NCBI RefSeq assembly: GCF_014654365.1
Contig: NZ_BNAY01000010.1
Coordinates: 248,001 to 312,000 of the forward strand
Direction of reading: 5' to 3'
Length of the DNA stretch: 64,000 nt
Source of the DNA: Amycolatopsis oliviviridis
GTDB lineage: Bacteria; Actinomycetota; Actinomycetes; Mycobacteriales; Pseudonocardiaceae
In this document: positions 41,780 through 51,705 of the stretch, in pieces
How the letters are laid out: each line of letters begins with the position of its first letter
Position numbering within the stretch: position 1 is the stretch's first letter
Translations under genes and position numbers: made by a program
The notes under the pieces: generated by a model
Database searches by the model: none
Told to the model about the DNA's origin: nothing
The model's input: the letters and a program-made list of their open reading frames with translations, nothing else

Positions 41780-42960
41780 CAGACGTCGCCCGGTTGCGCC
41801 GCCGCGTGCGCGAGGCGTGCGCGGCCGCCGGGGTGCCTGCCGACCAGCGGGCCCGGCTGGTGCTCGCGGTGACCCTGCTCGCCGAAGACGGCCCCACGCC
41901 GGGACTTTCGACCGCCACGGCCGACGGCAAGCTGTCCGTCACGCTGGAATCGCCCCGGCCGATCGGGCAGGCCCGGCGCAACGCCCTCCCGCTCCTTCCC
42001 GCCGCGGGCGACGGCGCGAGCCTGACCTGGCATCTCGACGCGGGCGCCGGCCCGGTGCCGGTCGCGGCCGACGACGAGGTGGCCACCAGGGACGAGATGC
42101 TGGCGCTGGTCGCCCGCGCCGACGCGGTCGCCAAGGAACAGCGCGAGCTCAAACACGAACTGGCCGAGACGAACAGCGGCGTGCTCGCGATGTACGTCGA
42201 ACTGGAGGAACGGGACGAGCAGCTCCGCAAGGCGCACGCGGTGATCTTCCGTGAGCTGGAGGACGCGCTGCGCCCGCCGCCACCGCCCGCGGGCCCCTTC
42301 GAACTGGCCGTGCACTACGCGCCGAGCCAGCAGGATTCCCCGACCGGCGGGGATCTCTACGACTGGTTCGTGCTGCCCGACGGCTGTGTCCACCTCACCC
42401 TCGTCGACGCGGTCGGGCACGGTGTCACCTCGACCCGGCACGCGCTGACCGTCACGCACGCGATCCGCACCCTGGCACTGGAAGGCCATCCGTTCCGCGA
42501 TCTGATCGGCCGGACCGCCCGCGCGCTGGCGACGATCGAACCCGAACTGATGGCGACCGTGCTGCTGGCCCGCCTGGACCCGGAGACCGGCGACGTCACC
42601 TTCGCCAACGGCAGCCATCCGCGTCCGGTCCTGGTCACCGCCGCCGGTGAGACCGAACTGCTCGCCGCCGCGACGTCGGGCCGGGGCGTCGGTTTTCCCG
42701 ATCCCGGCAGCAAAAGCCTCGTCCATCGCAGGCTCGGTGACGGCGACCTGCTCGTCATCTACACCGACGGGCTCGTCGAGAGCCGCAAAGACTTCCAGGA
42801 AGGAGAAGAGCGACTGCTCGCGGCCGCGCGGCGCAACGCCGGACGGCCCACCGCGGAGATCCCGGACGTCCTGGCCACCGAGATGCTGGAAATCGTCCTG
42901 CACGCCGATGACACCGTGGTCATCGCGATCCGGCACCGTCCGTATTACGGTGGCGCTTGA
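41776..42960 (+). CDS. SpoIIE-type phosphatase with coiled coil (RsbU-like)
   Basis: 394 residues from GTG 41776, whose GTGA overlaps the previous stop. Residues 1-100 resemble a remnant ATPase or sensor domain. About 110-165 is a predicted coiled coil (ARADAVAKEQRELKHELAETN to ELEERDEQLRKAH). The phosphatase domain (about 185-390) has GGDLYDW, LVDAVGHG, YTDGLVESR and DDTVVIAI, all metal ligands present. It is the likely target of RsbT and should dephosphorylate an anti-anti-sigma STAS protein. None is encoded after it; instead the next gene is an ECF sigma factor. Confidence 0.9.
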   Translation: MTDVARLRRRVREACAAAGVPADQRARLVLAVTLLAEDGPTPGLSTATADGKLSVTLESPRPIGQARRNALPLLPAAGDGASLTWHLDAGAGPVPVAADDEVATRDEMLALVARADAVAKEQRELKHELAETNSGVLAMYVELEERDEQLRKAHAVIFRELEDALRPPPPPAGPFELAVHYAPSQQDSPTGGDLYDWFVLPDGCVHLTLVDAVGHGVTSTRHALTVTHAIRTLALEGHPFRDLIGRTARALATIEPELMATVLLARLDPETGDVTFANGSHPRPVLVTAAGETELLAAATSGRGVGFPDPGSKSLVHRRLGDGDLLVIYTDGLVESRKDFQEGEERLLAAARRNAGRPTAEIPDVLATEMLEIVLHADDTVVIAIRHRPYYGGA

Positions 42961-43709
42961 TGAGGGACGACGCCGAGCAGGACACAGCGGACGCCACGCT
43001 ACTCGACGCCTTCCGCACCGGTGACATCGCCGCCGGCGAGGCGCTTTTCCGGAAGCACGCCGGCCCGCTCCGCCGGATCGCGGCGGGCTGGGTCGCCGAG
43101 CCCGCCGAACGGGACGATCTCGTCGCCGAAGCCTTCGTGCGGGTCCTGAGCGTCATCCGCGACGGCGGCGGCCCCCGGGAGAACCTCCGCCCCTATCTCG
43201 CCGTCACCATGCGGAACCTGGTGGTGAAATGGAGCCACCACAACAAACGGGTCGAGTTGTACGGCACGACCCCGGCGACCGAGGAGGCCACCGGGACCGT
43301 GGGCGCGGAGGAACTCCTCATCCTCCGCGCGAACGCCCGGCTGGCGTGGACCGCCTACTGCGCGCTCCCCGGCCGCTGGCGGACCGTGCTGTGGCGGACC
43401 GAGGCCGAAGGCGACTCGCCGAAGGTGGTGGCCCCGTTGCTGGGGGTGTCCCCCAACGGCGCCTCCGTTCTCGCCCTGCGCGCCCGCGAAGGTCTGCGCC
43501 AGGCCTTCCTGCAGGCGCAGGTCCCCGAAACGGGAACGCCGTGCTGCCAGGAGGCGCGGCGCCGGATGGGCGCGTGGCTCCGCGGCGGGGTGCCGGGCCG
43601 CCGCGCGGACCTGATCGCCGAACATCTGGCGGGCTGCGAACCCTGCCGGACCGTCGCCACCCGGCTCGACGAGGTCAACCGCGAGATGCCCCGCTCCGTC
43701 TCGGCCTGA
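42960..43709 (+). CDS. ECF-type sigma factor with C-terminal zinc-finger-like tail
   Basis: 249 residues from ATG 42960 (TGATG overlap with the phosphatase gene). Sigma region 2 (about 20-90, RDDLVAEAFVRVLSVIRD) and region 4 (about 125-190, ALPGRWRTVLWRTEAEGDSPKVVAPLLGVSPNGAS) are clear. After residue 195 an extra domain has CC and H222-x3-C226-x2-C229 (EHLAGCEPC), as in zf-HC2 anti-sigma factors. A built-in zinc-binding anti-sigma-like tail may hold the factor inactive or sense redox. Terminal gene of the stressosome-like operon. Confidence 0.85.
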   Translation: MRDDAEQDTADATLLDAFRTGDIAAGEALFRKHAGPLRRIAAGWVAEPAERDDLVAEAFVRVLSVIRDGGGPRENLRPYLAVTMRNLVVKWSHHNKRVELYGTTPATEEATGTVGAEELLILRANARLAWTAYCALPGRWRTVLWRTEAEGDSPKVVAPLLGVSPNGASVLALRAREGLRQAFLQAQVPETGTPCCQEARRRMGAWLRGGVPGRRADLIAEHLAGCEPCRTVATRLDEVNREMPRSVSA

Positions 43710-43715
43710 CCGGGA

Positions 43716-45455
43716 TCAGCCGGGTACCGGGACCTCCTCCCCCGCGATCCGCAGCGCTTCCACCAATTCGCGATACAGCGTGTCGGTGGCGAACAGCCGC
43801 TCGTGACTGCCGCTCGCCCGCACGCGGCCGTCCTCCATCACCACGATGGTGTCCGCGTCGATCACCGTGGACAGCCGGTGCGCCACGGTGACCACGGCGC
43901 CTTCGCCTGCCAGCCGCCGGATGCAGTCGTGGATCGCGCTCTCGGTCCGGCCGTCGACCTGCGCGGTCGCCTCGTCGAGCAGCACGACGTCCGGTGTCCG
44001 CAGGATCGCCCTGGCCAGCGCGATTCGCTGGCGTTCCCCACCGGACACCGACGTCGACGAGAGCGGCGTGTCCAGACCGTCGTCGAGCGCGGCGATCTTG
44101 TCGCTCAGCCGGACTTCGGCGAGCACCCGCCGCACCTCCTCCTCGGTCGCGTCCGGATGGGTGAAGAGCAGGTTCTCCCGGATCGTGCCCGGCACGATCG
44201 GCGTCTCCTGCTCGACGTAGGCCAGCCGCTTCCGCACCTCCGCGTACGGCAGGTCCGTGTAGTCGAGCCCGTCCAGCAGCAGTGAACCCGACTGTGGCGA
44301 CACGAACCGCATGATCAGCGAAAGCATCGTGGTCTTGCCCGCGCCGGACGGCCCGACGATCGCGGTGTGCCCGCGTCTCGGGATTTTCAGCGAGACGTCC
44401 CGCAGGGCCGGCTCGCCGCCGTAACCCGCGGTCACTTCACGCAGTTCCAGTACCGGGCCGTCCTGCTCGCCCGCCCGCTCCGGTGGCGCGGAAGCCTTGT
44501 CCTCTTCGACTTCCAGCGCGTCCATGTCCCGGATCCGCCCCGCCGCGGCGATCCCGGCCTGCAACGCGGTCATGTTCTGGCTCAGTTCGGTGATCGGCTC
44601 CATCAGCGCGAAGGCGTACAGCAGGAACGCGATGAGGCTCGACACCTCCAGCAGGCCGGCGTCGACGCGCCAGGCGCCGAGGCCGAGGATCACCAGGATC
44701 GCGCCCTGGATCCCCGACCAGGCCACCACCCAGGCGACCGCCTCCCGCCGCACCGCGCGGACACCGTGCACGGTGGCGGCCTCGGCGTCGACCAGGATCC
44801 GCTCGGACTGCCGGGTTTCGGCGCGGCTGGCCTTCACCGTCCGGATCGCCCGCAGCGCGCCCTCCAGCACGCCGCCGAGACGGCCGACCCGGTCTTGCGC
44901 CTTCTCCTGTTCCTTCGCGATGGCGGGCATGAGCCACGCGAACAGCGCGATCACCACGAGCACGGCCGCCACCGTCGTCCCCAGCAGCACCGGGTCGAGC
45001 ACGCTCATCAGGACCAGGGTGCCGATGAGCATGACCACGCCGTTGATCAGGCCGATCACGCTGGACGACGCCGCCTCGCGCAGCAGCACCGTGTCCGAGG
45101 TGACGCGGGTGACCAGTTCCCCCGTGGGCCGCTTGGTGATCGCCGGGATGGTCGCGCGGAAGAAGCGCCGCACCATCGATTCCCGCGCCTGCAGCACCAC
45201 CCGCTCACCGACCGTGCCGAGCAGGATCCACTGCGTCAGCCAGATCACCGAGCCCACCAGCATGAGGCCGAGCAACGCCAGCACCGGTCCGGTCAGCGAC
45301 GCCGACGAACCGAGCGAGTCGAGCACCCACTTCGTGACCATGGGCGTCGCGAGACCCGTCGCGGAGCCGAGCAGGGCGAGTACGAGGCCGATCGCGAGTG
45401 CCCCCTTGTGCGGTCGCGCGAACGACCACAGCACTTTCAAGCGTGGAGTGTTCAT
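43716..45455 (-). CDS. Multidrug-type ABC exporter (homodimeric, fused TMD-NBD)
   Basis: 579 residues from ATG 45455; the ATG three codons upstream is less well placed. Six transmembrane helices (about 15-310) and an ABC ATPase (about 340-570) with Walker A GPSGAGKTT, signature VSGGERQR and Walker B VVLLDEATAQVD. Likely exports a drug or lipid-like compound. It is controlled by the divergent TetR protein: the palindrome GAACACGCGTGTTC lies 11 bases upstream of its start, in the spacer of a TTGACG-N17-TTCCAT promoter. Confidence 0.92.
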   Translation of the reverse strand: MNTPRLKVLWSFARPHKGALAIGLVLALLGSATGLATPMVTKWVLDSLGSSASLTGPVLALLGLMLVGSVIWLTQWILLGTVGERVVLQARESMVRRFFRATIPAITKRPTGELVTRVTSDTVLLREAASSSVIGLINGVVMLIGTLVLMSVLDPVLLGTTVAAVLVVIALFAWLMPAIAKEQEKAQDRVGRLGGVLEGALRAIRTVKASRAETRQSERILVDAEAATVHGVRAVRREAVAWVVAWSGIQGAILVILGLGAWRVDAGLLEVSSLIAFLLYAFALMEPITELSQNMTALQAGIAAAGRIRDMDALEVEEDKASAPPERAGEQDGPVLELREVTAGYGGEPALRDVSLKIPRRGHTAIVGPSGAGKTTMLSLIMRFVSPQSGSLLLDGLDYTDLPYAEVRKRLAYVEQETPIVPGTIRENLLFTHPDATEEEVRRVLAEVRLSDKIAALDDGLDTPLSSTSVSGGERQRIALARAILRTPDVVLLDEATAQVDGRTESAIHDCIRRLAGEGAVVTVAHRLSTVIDADTIVVMEDGRVRASGSHERLFATDTLYRELVEALRIAGEEVPVPG

Positions 45456-45466
45456 GGTTCTCAATG

Positions 45467-45480
45467 GAACACGCGTGTTC
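45467..45480. promoter_or_regulatory. TetR operator for the ABC exporter
   Basis: GAACACGCGTGTTC, a perfect 14-bp palindrome. On the minus strand it follows a -35 TTGACG (45487-45492) and overlaps a weak -10 TTCCAT (45464-45469). It is in the 75-bp region shared with the divergent TetR gene, so both genes can be repressed. Confidence 0.65.
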
Positions 45481-45530
45481 TAAAATCGTCAAGCGAGTTC
45501 CCTATCGGAGGGCGAGGTACGGTACCGGCC

Positions 45531-46100
45531 ATGAGTGAGGGTGTGGTCACCGAGACGGGTGTCCGGGCGAGGACCCGGCGCGCGATCCTGGACGCGGCCA
45601 TCGAGACGTTGACGAAGCAACCGGGCGCCACGCTGGCCGACATCGCGGCGGCGGCGAACGTCGGGCGCACCACCGTGCACCGGTATTTCGCGGAGCGCTC
45701 GGACCTCATCGACGCCGTCAGCCACGACGCGCTCGACAAGATCTCCCAGTCCACCGAACGGGCCCGGCTCGACGACGGCCCGGCCCCCGCCGTGCTGGCG
45801 CGGCTGTGCCAGGAGTACTTCGAGCACGGCGACGTCTTCCAGCTGCTGTTCACCATGCCGGATCTGATGACCAGGCCCGAATGGGAAGAGGAGAGCGACG
45901 ACGACCGCGCCCTGCTGCGGGTCATCGAACGCGGGCACGCCGAGGGCACGATCGACCCTGCGATGACGAAGGAATGGCTGCTGCAACTGCTGTGGAGCCT
46001 GCTCTACACGGCTTGGGGCCTGGTGCGCGAGAAGACACCGAAGCACGAAGCGCTCACGTTGTGCTTGCGCAGCCTGGAAAAGGTCATCGCGGTCGGCTGA
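45531..46100 (+). CDS. TetR-family repressor of the ABC exporter
   Basis: 189 residues. Helix-turn-helix at about 28-62 (TLADIAAAANVGRTTVHRYFAERSD). The ligand domain ends in a helix with LEKVIAVG. A TACGGT hexamer (45518-45523) 7 bases before the ATG and the lack of a nearby ribosome site suggest a leaderless transcript. The operator candidate at 45467 lies between this gene and the exporter. Confidence 0.88.
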   Translation: MSEGVVTETGVRARTRRAILDAAIETLTKQPGATLADIAAAANVGRTTVHRYFAERSDLIDAVSHDALDKISQSTERARLDDGPAPAVLARLCQEYFEHGDVFQLLFTMPDLMTRPEWEEESDDDRALLRVIERGHAEGTIDPAMTKEWLLQLLWSLLYTAWGLVREKTPKHEALTLCLRSLEKVIAVG

Positions 46101-46155
46101 GATCCTCCGAAGGGATGACGCGGGCGCGCGCCGCGTCGATGATCCTTTCCCGGTG

Positions 46156-47043
46156 ATGGAAAAAACCGGCACCCGCACGGGTGCCGCCTGGGGAATCCTC
46201 TTCGGCGGGCTCGCGGTCTTCGTGGCCGCTCCCGCGCTGCTGCTGGCGACCGGGCACGACACGATCAAGCCGTCCGCGGATTCGGCCAAGGAGCTTTCCC
46301 TGGCGGGCGCACTGATTCCGGCGCTGGCCGGGATCCTGCTGATCCACGGGATCCCGCTCCACGCGCCGAGACTGCTCCCGCCGTCGACCGACCGGCGCGT
46401 GCTGCGCAGGCAGGCGACGGCCTTGGCGCTGATCGCCTTCCTGTGGCCGCTCGCGTTGTTCCTGGTGTCCTCGGCGGGACAGCACGCGCTGGTCCGCGAC
46501 ATCTGGGCGCTCGCGAAGCCGCTCGTGTTCCTGGCGCTGCCCTTGTTTCTTCTGCGAATCCTGCGCCCCCGGGGAGAACCGGATCCGTTCCGGCTCACGT
46601 GGCGGCCCCGGCAGACCTGGCAGTGGCTCGCGCCGATCCCGGCGGTGCTCGTGTTCGGCTGGCTGTATGTCCTGGGACCGCTCGCGCCGCCGCTACCCAG
46701 CGCGGAGGACTATCCCGACCCGGTGATCCTCGCGGTGGGCGCGACACTGACGTTCTTCACCGCGAACGTCCTCGAAGAGGTCTTCTTCCGCGGCATGCTG
46801 CAGACCAGGCTGGAAGCGCTTTTCGGGCGCTGGCCCGGAATCCTGCTGGCGTCACTGCTGTTCGCGTGGCTGCACCTGCCGACGCACGGCCAGGGAACGC
46901 TTCCGCTCACGCTGGGCGCGATCGTGGCGTTCCAAGGGTTCTTCGGCCTGTTCACCGGCTACCTGTGGTCGCGCTACCGCAACCTGTGGGCACCGATCGC
47001 CGCGCACACCGCGATGAACACCCTGCCCCTGCTGCTGATGTGA
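46156..47043 (+). CDS. CPBP-family intramembrane metalloprotease
   Basis: 295 residues from ATG 46156 (a GTG directly before it is the alternative). Seven or eight transmembrane helices. The CPBP/Abi motifs are complete: EEVFFRG (EExxxR), FAWLH (FxxxH) and a final AAHTAMN (HxxxN). Homologues process CAAX-like or bacteriocin-related substrates, or act in immunity; the substrate here is unknown. It is monocistronic and ends at the nested palindrome that starts at 47045. Confidence 0.9.
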   Translation: MEKTGTRTGAAWGILFGGLAVFVAAPALLLATGHDTIKPSADSAKELSLAGALIPALAGILLIHGIPLHAPRLLPPSTDRRVLRRQATALALIAFLWPLALFLVSSAGQHALVRDIWALAKPLVFLALPLFLLRILRPRGEPDPFRLTWRPRQTWQWLAPIPAVLVFGWLYVLGPLAPPLPSAEDYPDPVILAVGATLTFFTANVLEEVFFRGMLQTRLEALFGRWPGILLASLLFAWLHLPTHGQGTLPLTLGAIVAFQGFFGLFTGYLWSRYRNLWAPIAAHTAMNTLPLLLM

Positions 47044-47044
47044 C

Positions 47045-47144
47045 GTGACTCGCGTGATCAGGGACGGAACTCACGTGACTGGAGGCCGCACTCGAGTGTG
47101 CGGTCCCCGATCACGTGAGTTCCGTGCCCAGTCACGCGAGTTAC
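47045..47144. terminator. Triple nested palindrome between convergent genes
   Basis: Three concentric inverted repeats: GTGACTCGCGTGA (47045-47057) with 47132-47144, one mismatch; ACGGAACTCACGTGA (47064-47078) with 47111-47125, perfect; and CCGCAC (47086-47091) with 47098-47103. The right outer arm covers the last codon and stop of the alcohol dehydrogenase gene. A bidirectional terminator is the simplest role; the length is unusual. Confidence 0.75.
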
Positions 47145-48190
47145 GCGCCGATGGTCGCCGCGTCGATGACGAACCGGTAGCGGACGTCGCTGTTCTCGAC
47201 CCGGTCGTAGGCGACGTTCACCTGGTCGGCCGAGATCGTCTCGATCTCCGCGCCGATCCCGTGCTCGGCGCAGAAGTCGAGCATCTCCTGGGTCTCGGCG
47301 ATCCCGCCGATCATCGAGCCTGCGAGCACCTTGTTCCCGCCCAGCAGCGAGAAAGCGTTGTAGGACAGCGGTTCGCCGGGCGCGCCGACGTTCACCATCG
47401 CGCCGCCGACCCGCAGCATGCCGAGGTAGGAGTCGATCGGCAGCGTCGCCGAAACGGTGTTGAGGATCAGGTCGAAGCGGCCGCGCAGCGTCTGGAACGT
47501 CGACGCGTCACCGGTCGCGAAGTAGTCCTTCGCGCCCAGCTTCAGGCCGTCTTCCTGCTTCTTCAAGCTCTGGCTGAGCACGGTGACCTCGGCGCCCATG
47601 GCGACCGCGATCTTGACCGCCATGTGGCCAAGCCCGCCGAGGCCGACGACGGCGACCTTCTTGCCCGGTCCGGCGCCCCAGCGGTTCAGCGGGGAGTAGG
47701 TGGTGATGCCCGCGCACAGCAGCGGCGCGGCGATGTCGAGGCCGATCCCCTCCGGGATCCGACAGACGAAACCGTCCTTCACCACGATCTGACGGCTGTA
47801 GCCGCCGTAGGTGTTCTCGCCGTCGAAGCCGACTCCGTTGTAGGTCTGGATGTTGCCCTGGACACAGAACTGCTCGGTGCCCGCGAGGCAGTACTCGCAC
47901 TCGCCACAGGAGTCGACCATGCAGCCGACCCCGACCCGGTCCCCGACCTGGTACTTCGTCACGTCCGAGCCGATCGCGGCGACGACGCCGGCGATCTCGT
48001 GACCGGGCACCATCGGGAAGATCGCGCTGCCCCAGTCCTCCTTCACCTGGTGGATGTCGCTGTGGCAGATCCCCGCGTACGCGATGTCGATCAGCACGTC
48101 GTCCGGACGCAGTTCGCGACGCTCGATCGTCGTCGGCGACAGTGCGGCGCCCGGGGACGGCGCGGCGATGGCATGCGTGGTCGTCGTCAT
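47141..48190 (-). CDS. Zinc-dependent alcohol dehydrogenase (CAD/AdhC-like)
   Basis: 349 residues. Catalytic zinc motifs GICHSDIHQVKEDWG and PGHEIAGVV, structural zinc CGECEYCLAG...C, and cofactor motif GLGGLGHMAVKIA. The CICHSD/YCLAG pattern places it in the cinnamyl-alcohol-dehydrogenase-like group, often NADPH-dependent aldehyde reductases (as mycobacterial AdhC). A GGAGGG ribosome site precedes the ATG. Divergent from a TetR gene with two operator-like repeats between them, so it is probably induced by an aldehyde or similar electrophile. Confidence 0.93.
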   Translation of the reverse strand: MTTTTHAIAAPSPGAALSPTTIERRELRPDDVLIDIAYAGICHSDIHQVKEDWGSAIFPMVPGHEIAGVVAAIGSDVTKYQVGDRVGVGCMVDSCGECEYCLAGTEQFCVQGNIQTYNGVGFDGENTYGGYSRQIVVKDGFVCRIPEGIGLDIAAPLLCAGITTYSPLNRWGAGPGKKVAVVGLGGLGHMAVKIAVAMGAEVTVLSQSLKKQEDGLKLGAKDYFATGDASTFQTLRGRFDLILNTVSATLPIDSYLGMLRVGGAMVNVGAPGEPLSYNAFSLLGGNKVLAGSMIGGIAETQEMLDFCAEHGIGAEIETISADQVNVAYDRVENSDVRYRFVIDAATIGA

Positions 48191-48217
48191 GAAACCCTCC
48201 GTGGAAACAGTGAGACC

Positions 48218-48258
48218 ATGTAAGAGGTCACTTACATCTAGCGTAAGAGGGCTCTTAC
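48218..48258. promoter_or_regulatory. Twin TetR operators between adh and its regulator
   Basis: Two similar inverted repeats 25 bases apart: ATGTAAGAGGTCACTTACAT (48218-48237) and GTAAGAGGGCTCTTAC (48243-48258), both built on GTAAG half-sites. They lie between the divergent alcohol dehydrogenase and TetR genes, so one repressor can close both promoters. Confidence 0.7.
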
Positions 48259-48279
48259 ATATTCCGCGACCGGGACGGT

Positions 48280-48882
48280 GTGATCCACGACATGGGCGGC
48301 AAGTACCACCACGGCGACCTTCGCGCCGAACTCGTGCGGGTGTCGCTCGACCTGATCGCCGAGCAGGGCCTGGGCGCGTTCTCCGTCGCCGAGGTCGCCA
48401 GGCGCGCGAAGGTCAGCCCCGGCGCGCCTTATCGGCACTTCGCGGACAAGGAGAGCCTGCTGGCCGCGATCGCGGCCACCGTCGCCTGCCAGCTGGCCGA
48501 CCGGGTGCACGACGCGATCGAGGCCGAGAGCGAGCCCGTCGCCGCACTCGCGGCCGCCGCCGGCGCGTATACGGGGTACCTGATCGAACGCCGGGCGGGG
48601 ATGAACATCATCTACTCGGACGGCCTGCAGGGGCCGGAGCACGCCGCACTGCACGAACAGACCCGCCGCCTGACCGACCAGTTCGTCATGCTCTGCCTCA
48701 CCGTCGCCGACCGGCCGCAGGACGGGCTCGAACTGATGGAGCAGCTGTTCACGCAGGCGCACGGCTACGGCACGTTCTACCTCGACGGGGTCTTCACGAA
48801 GCAGGGCTACTCCACCGAGGTGGTCGTCCGGAAGTCGGTGGAAGCCGCCCGCGCCGCCATCGAGGGCCGCACGAAAGCCTGA
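48280..48882 (+). CDS. TetR-family repressor of the alcohol dehydrogenase gene
   Basis: 200 residues from GTG 48280; ATG 48292 (MGGKYHHGDLR) is an alternative that keeps the conserved part. Helix-turn-helix at about 35-70 (SVAEVARRAKVSPGAPYRHFADKES). The ligand domain has the YxxGxFYL helix typical of TetR_C-type dimers. Likely binds the GTAAG repeats at 48218-48258. Confidence 0.87.
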   Translation: MIHDMGGKYHHGDLRAELVRVSLDLIAEQGLGAFSVAEVARRAKVSPGAPYRHFADKESLLAAIAATVACQLADRVHDAIEAESEPVAALAAAAGAYTGYLIERRAGMNIIYSDGLQGPEHAALHEQTRRLTDQFVMLCLTVADRPQDGLELMEQLFTQAHGYGTFYLDGVFTKQGYSTEVVVRKSVEAARAAIEGRTKA

Positions 48883-48888
48883 CCCGGA

Positions 48889-49341
48889 TCAGCGCTTCGC
48901 GCGCCCCCGCGGAAGCGCTTCCGGGCAGCCGCCGTCGCAGCGGATGTGCGCCCAGACGATCTTCCCGCCGCGCACCGGCTCACGCCGGACGCCCCACTGC
49001 ACCGCGACCCCGTCGACGACGAGCAACCCGCGTCCGCGCGGGTCCTCGATCTGCGAACACCGCGCCCGGGGCTGCTCGATGCTGACGTCCGCGACCTCGA
49101 TGCGGACGGCGCAGGGCGTGACACCTCGCCACAGCTGGATGTGGCGAGCACCACCACCGTGCACGTAGGCGTTGGCGACCAGTTCCGTCGCCGCCAGCAG
49201 GACGTCGTCACGATGGCCTTCGCCGAGATCCGGCAGGCATCTGACCACCCAGGCGCGCATGTCCGGCAACGCCCGTGGCGTCGTGGCTCGCAGGTCAAGC
49301 ACCCAGGTTCCCGGCACCGGATGCTCCGCGATACTGATCAT
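48889..49341 (-). CDS. Orphan RsbW-like histidine-kinase-type ATPase
   Basis: 150 residues from ATG 49341. GHKL motifs: N-box ATELVANAYVHGGG, then DVSIEQPR (degenerate G1) and GRGLLVVDGVAVQWGV. Cysteines at several positions (RCLP, CSQI, CDGGCPE) are unusual and might bind metal or respond to redox. RsbW-like proteins phosphorylate STAS anti-anti-sigma factors and bind sigma factors; no STAS or sigma gene is adjacent. It could serve the stressosome-like operon at 39105-43709, 5 kb away; this is a guess. It is separated from copA by a strong hairpin. Confidence 0.82.
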   Translation of the reverse strand: MISIAEHPVPGTWVLDLRATTPRALPDMRAWVVRCLPDLGEGHRDDVLLAATELVANAYVHGGGARHIQLWRGVTPCAVRIEVADVSIEQPRARCSQIEDPRGRGLLVVDGVAVQWGVRREPVRGGKIVWAHIRCDGGCPEALPRGRAKR

Positions 49342-49402
49342 GGAGCCACCCTTCCCCGTCACACGACCTCCCTGCTGAAGTCGCACATTCGGGTTACCCA
49401 GA

Positions 49403-49452
49403 ACGCCCGCCGGTCAACCCGTGTCGAATCCGACACGAGGACCGGCGGGCGT
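49403..49452 (-). terminator. Terminator after copA
   Basis: Outer stem ACGCCCGCCGGT (49403-49414) with 49441-49452, 12 bp perfect; inside it a second stem CGTGTCG (49420-49426) with 49431-49437, loop AATC. It starts just beyond the copA stop and before the RsbW-like gene on the same strand. Confidence 0.75.
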
Positions 49453-49458
49453 CCCTCG

Positions 49459-51701
<2,243 letters not shown>

Positions 51702-51705
<4 letters not shown>

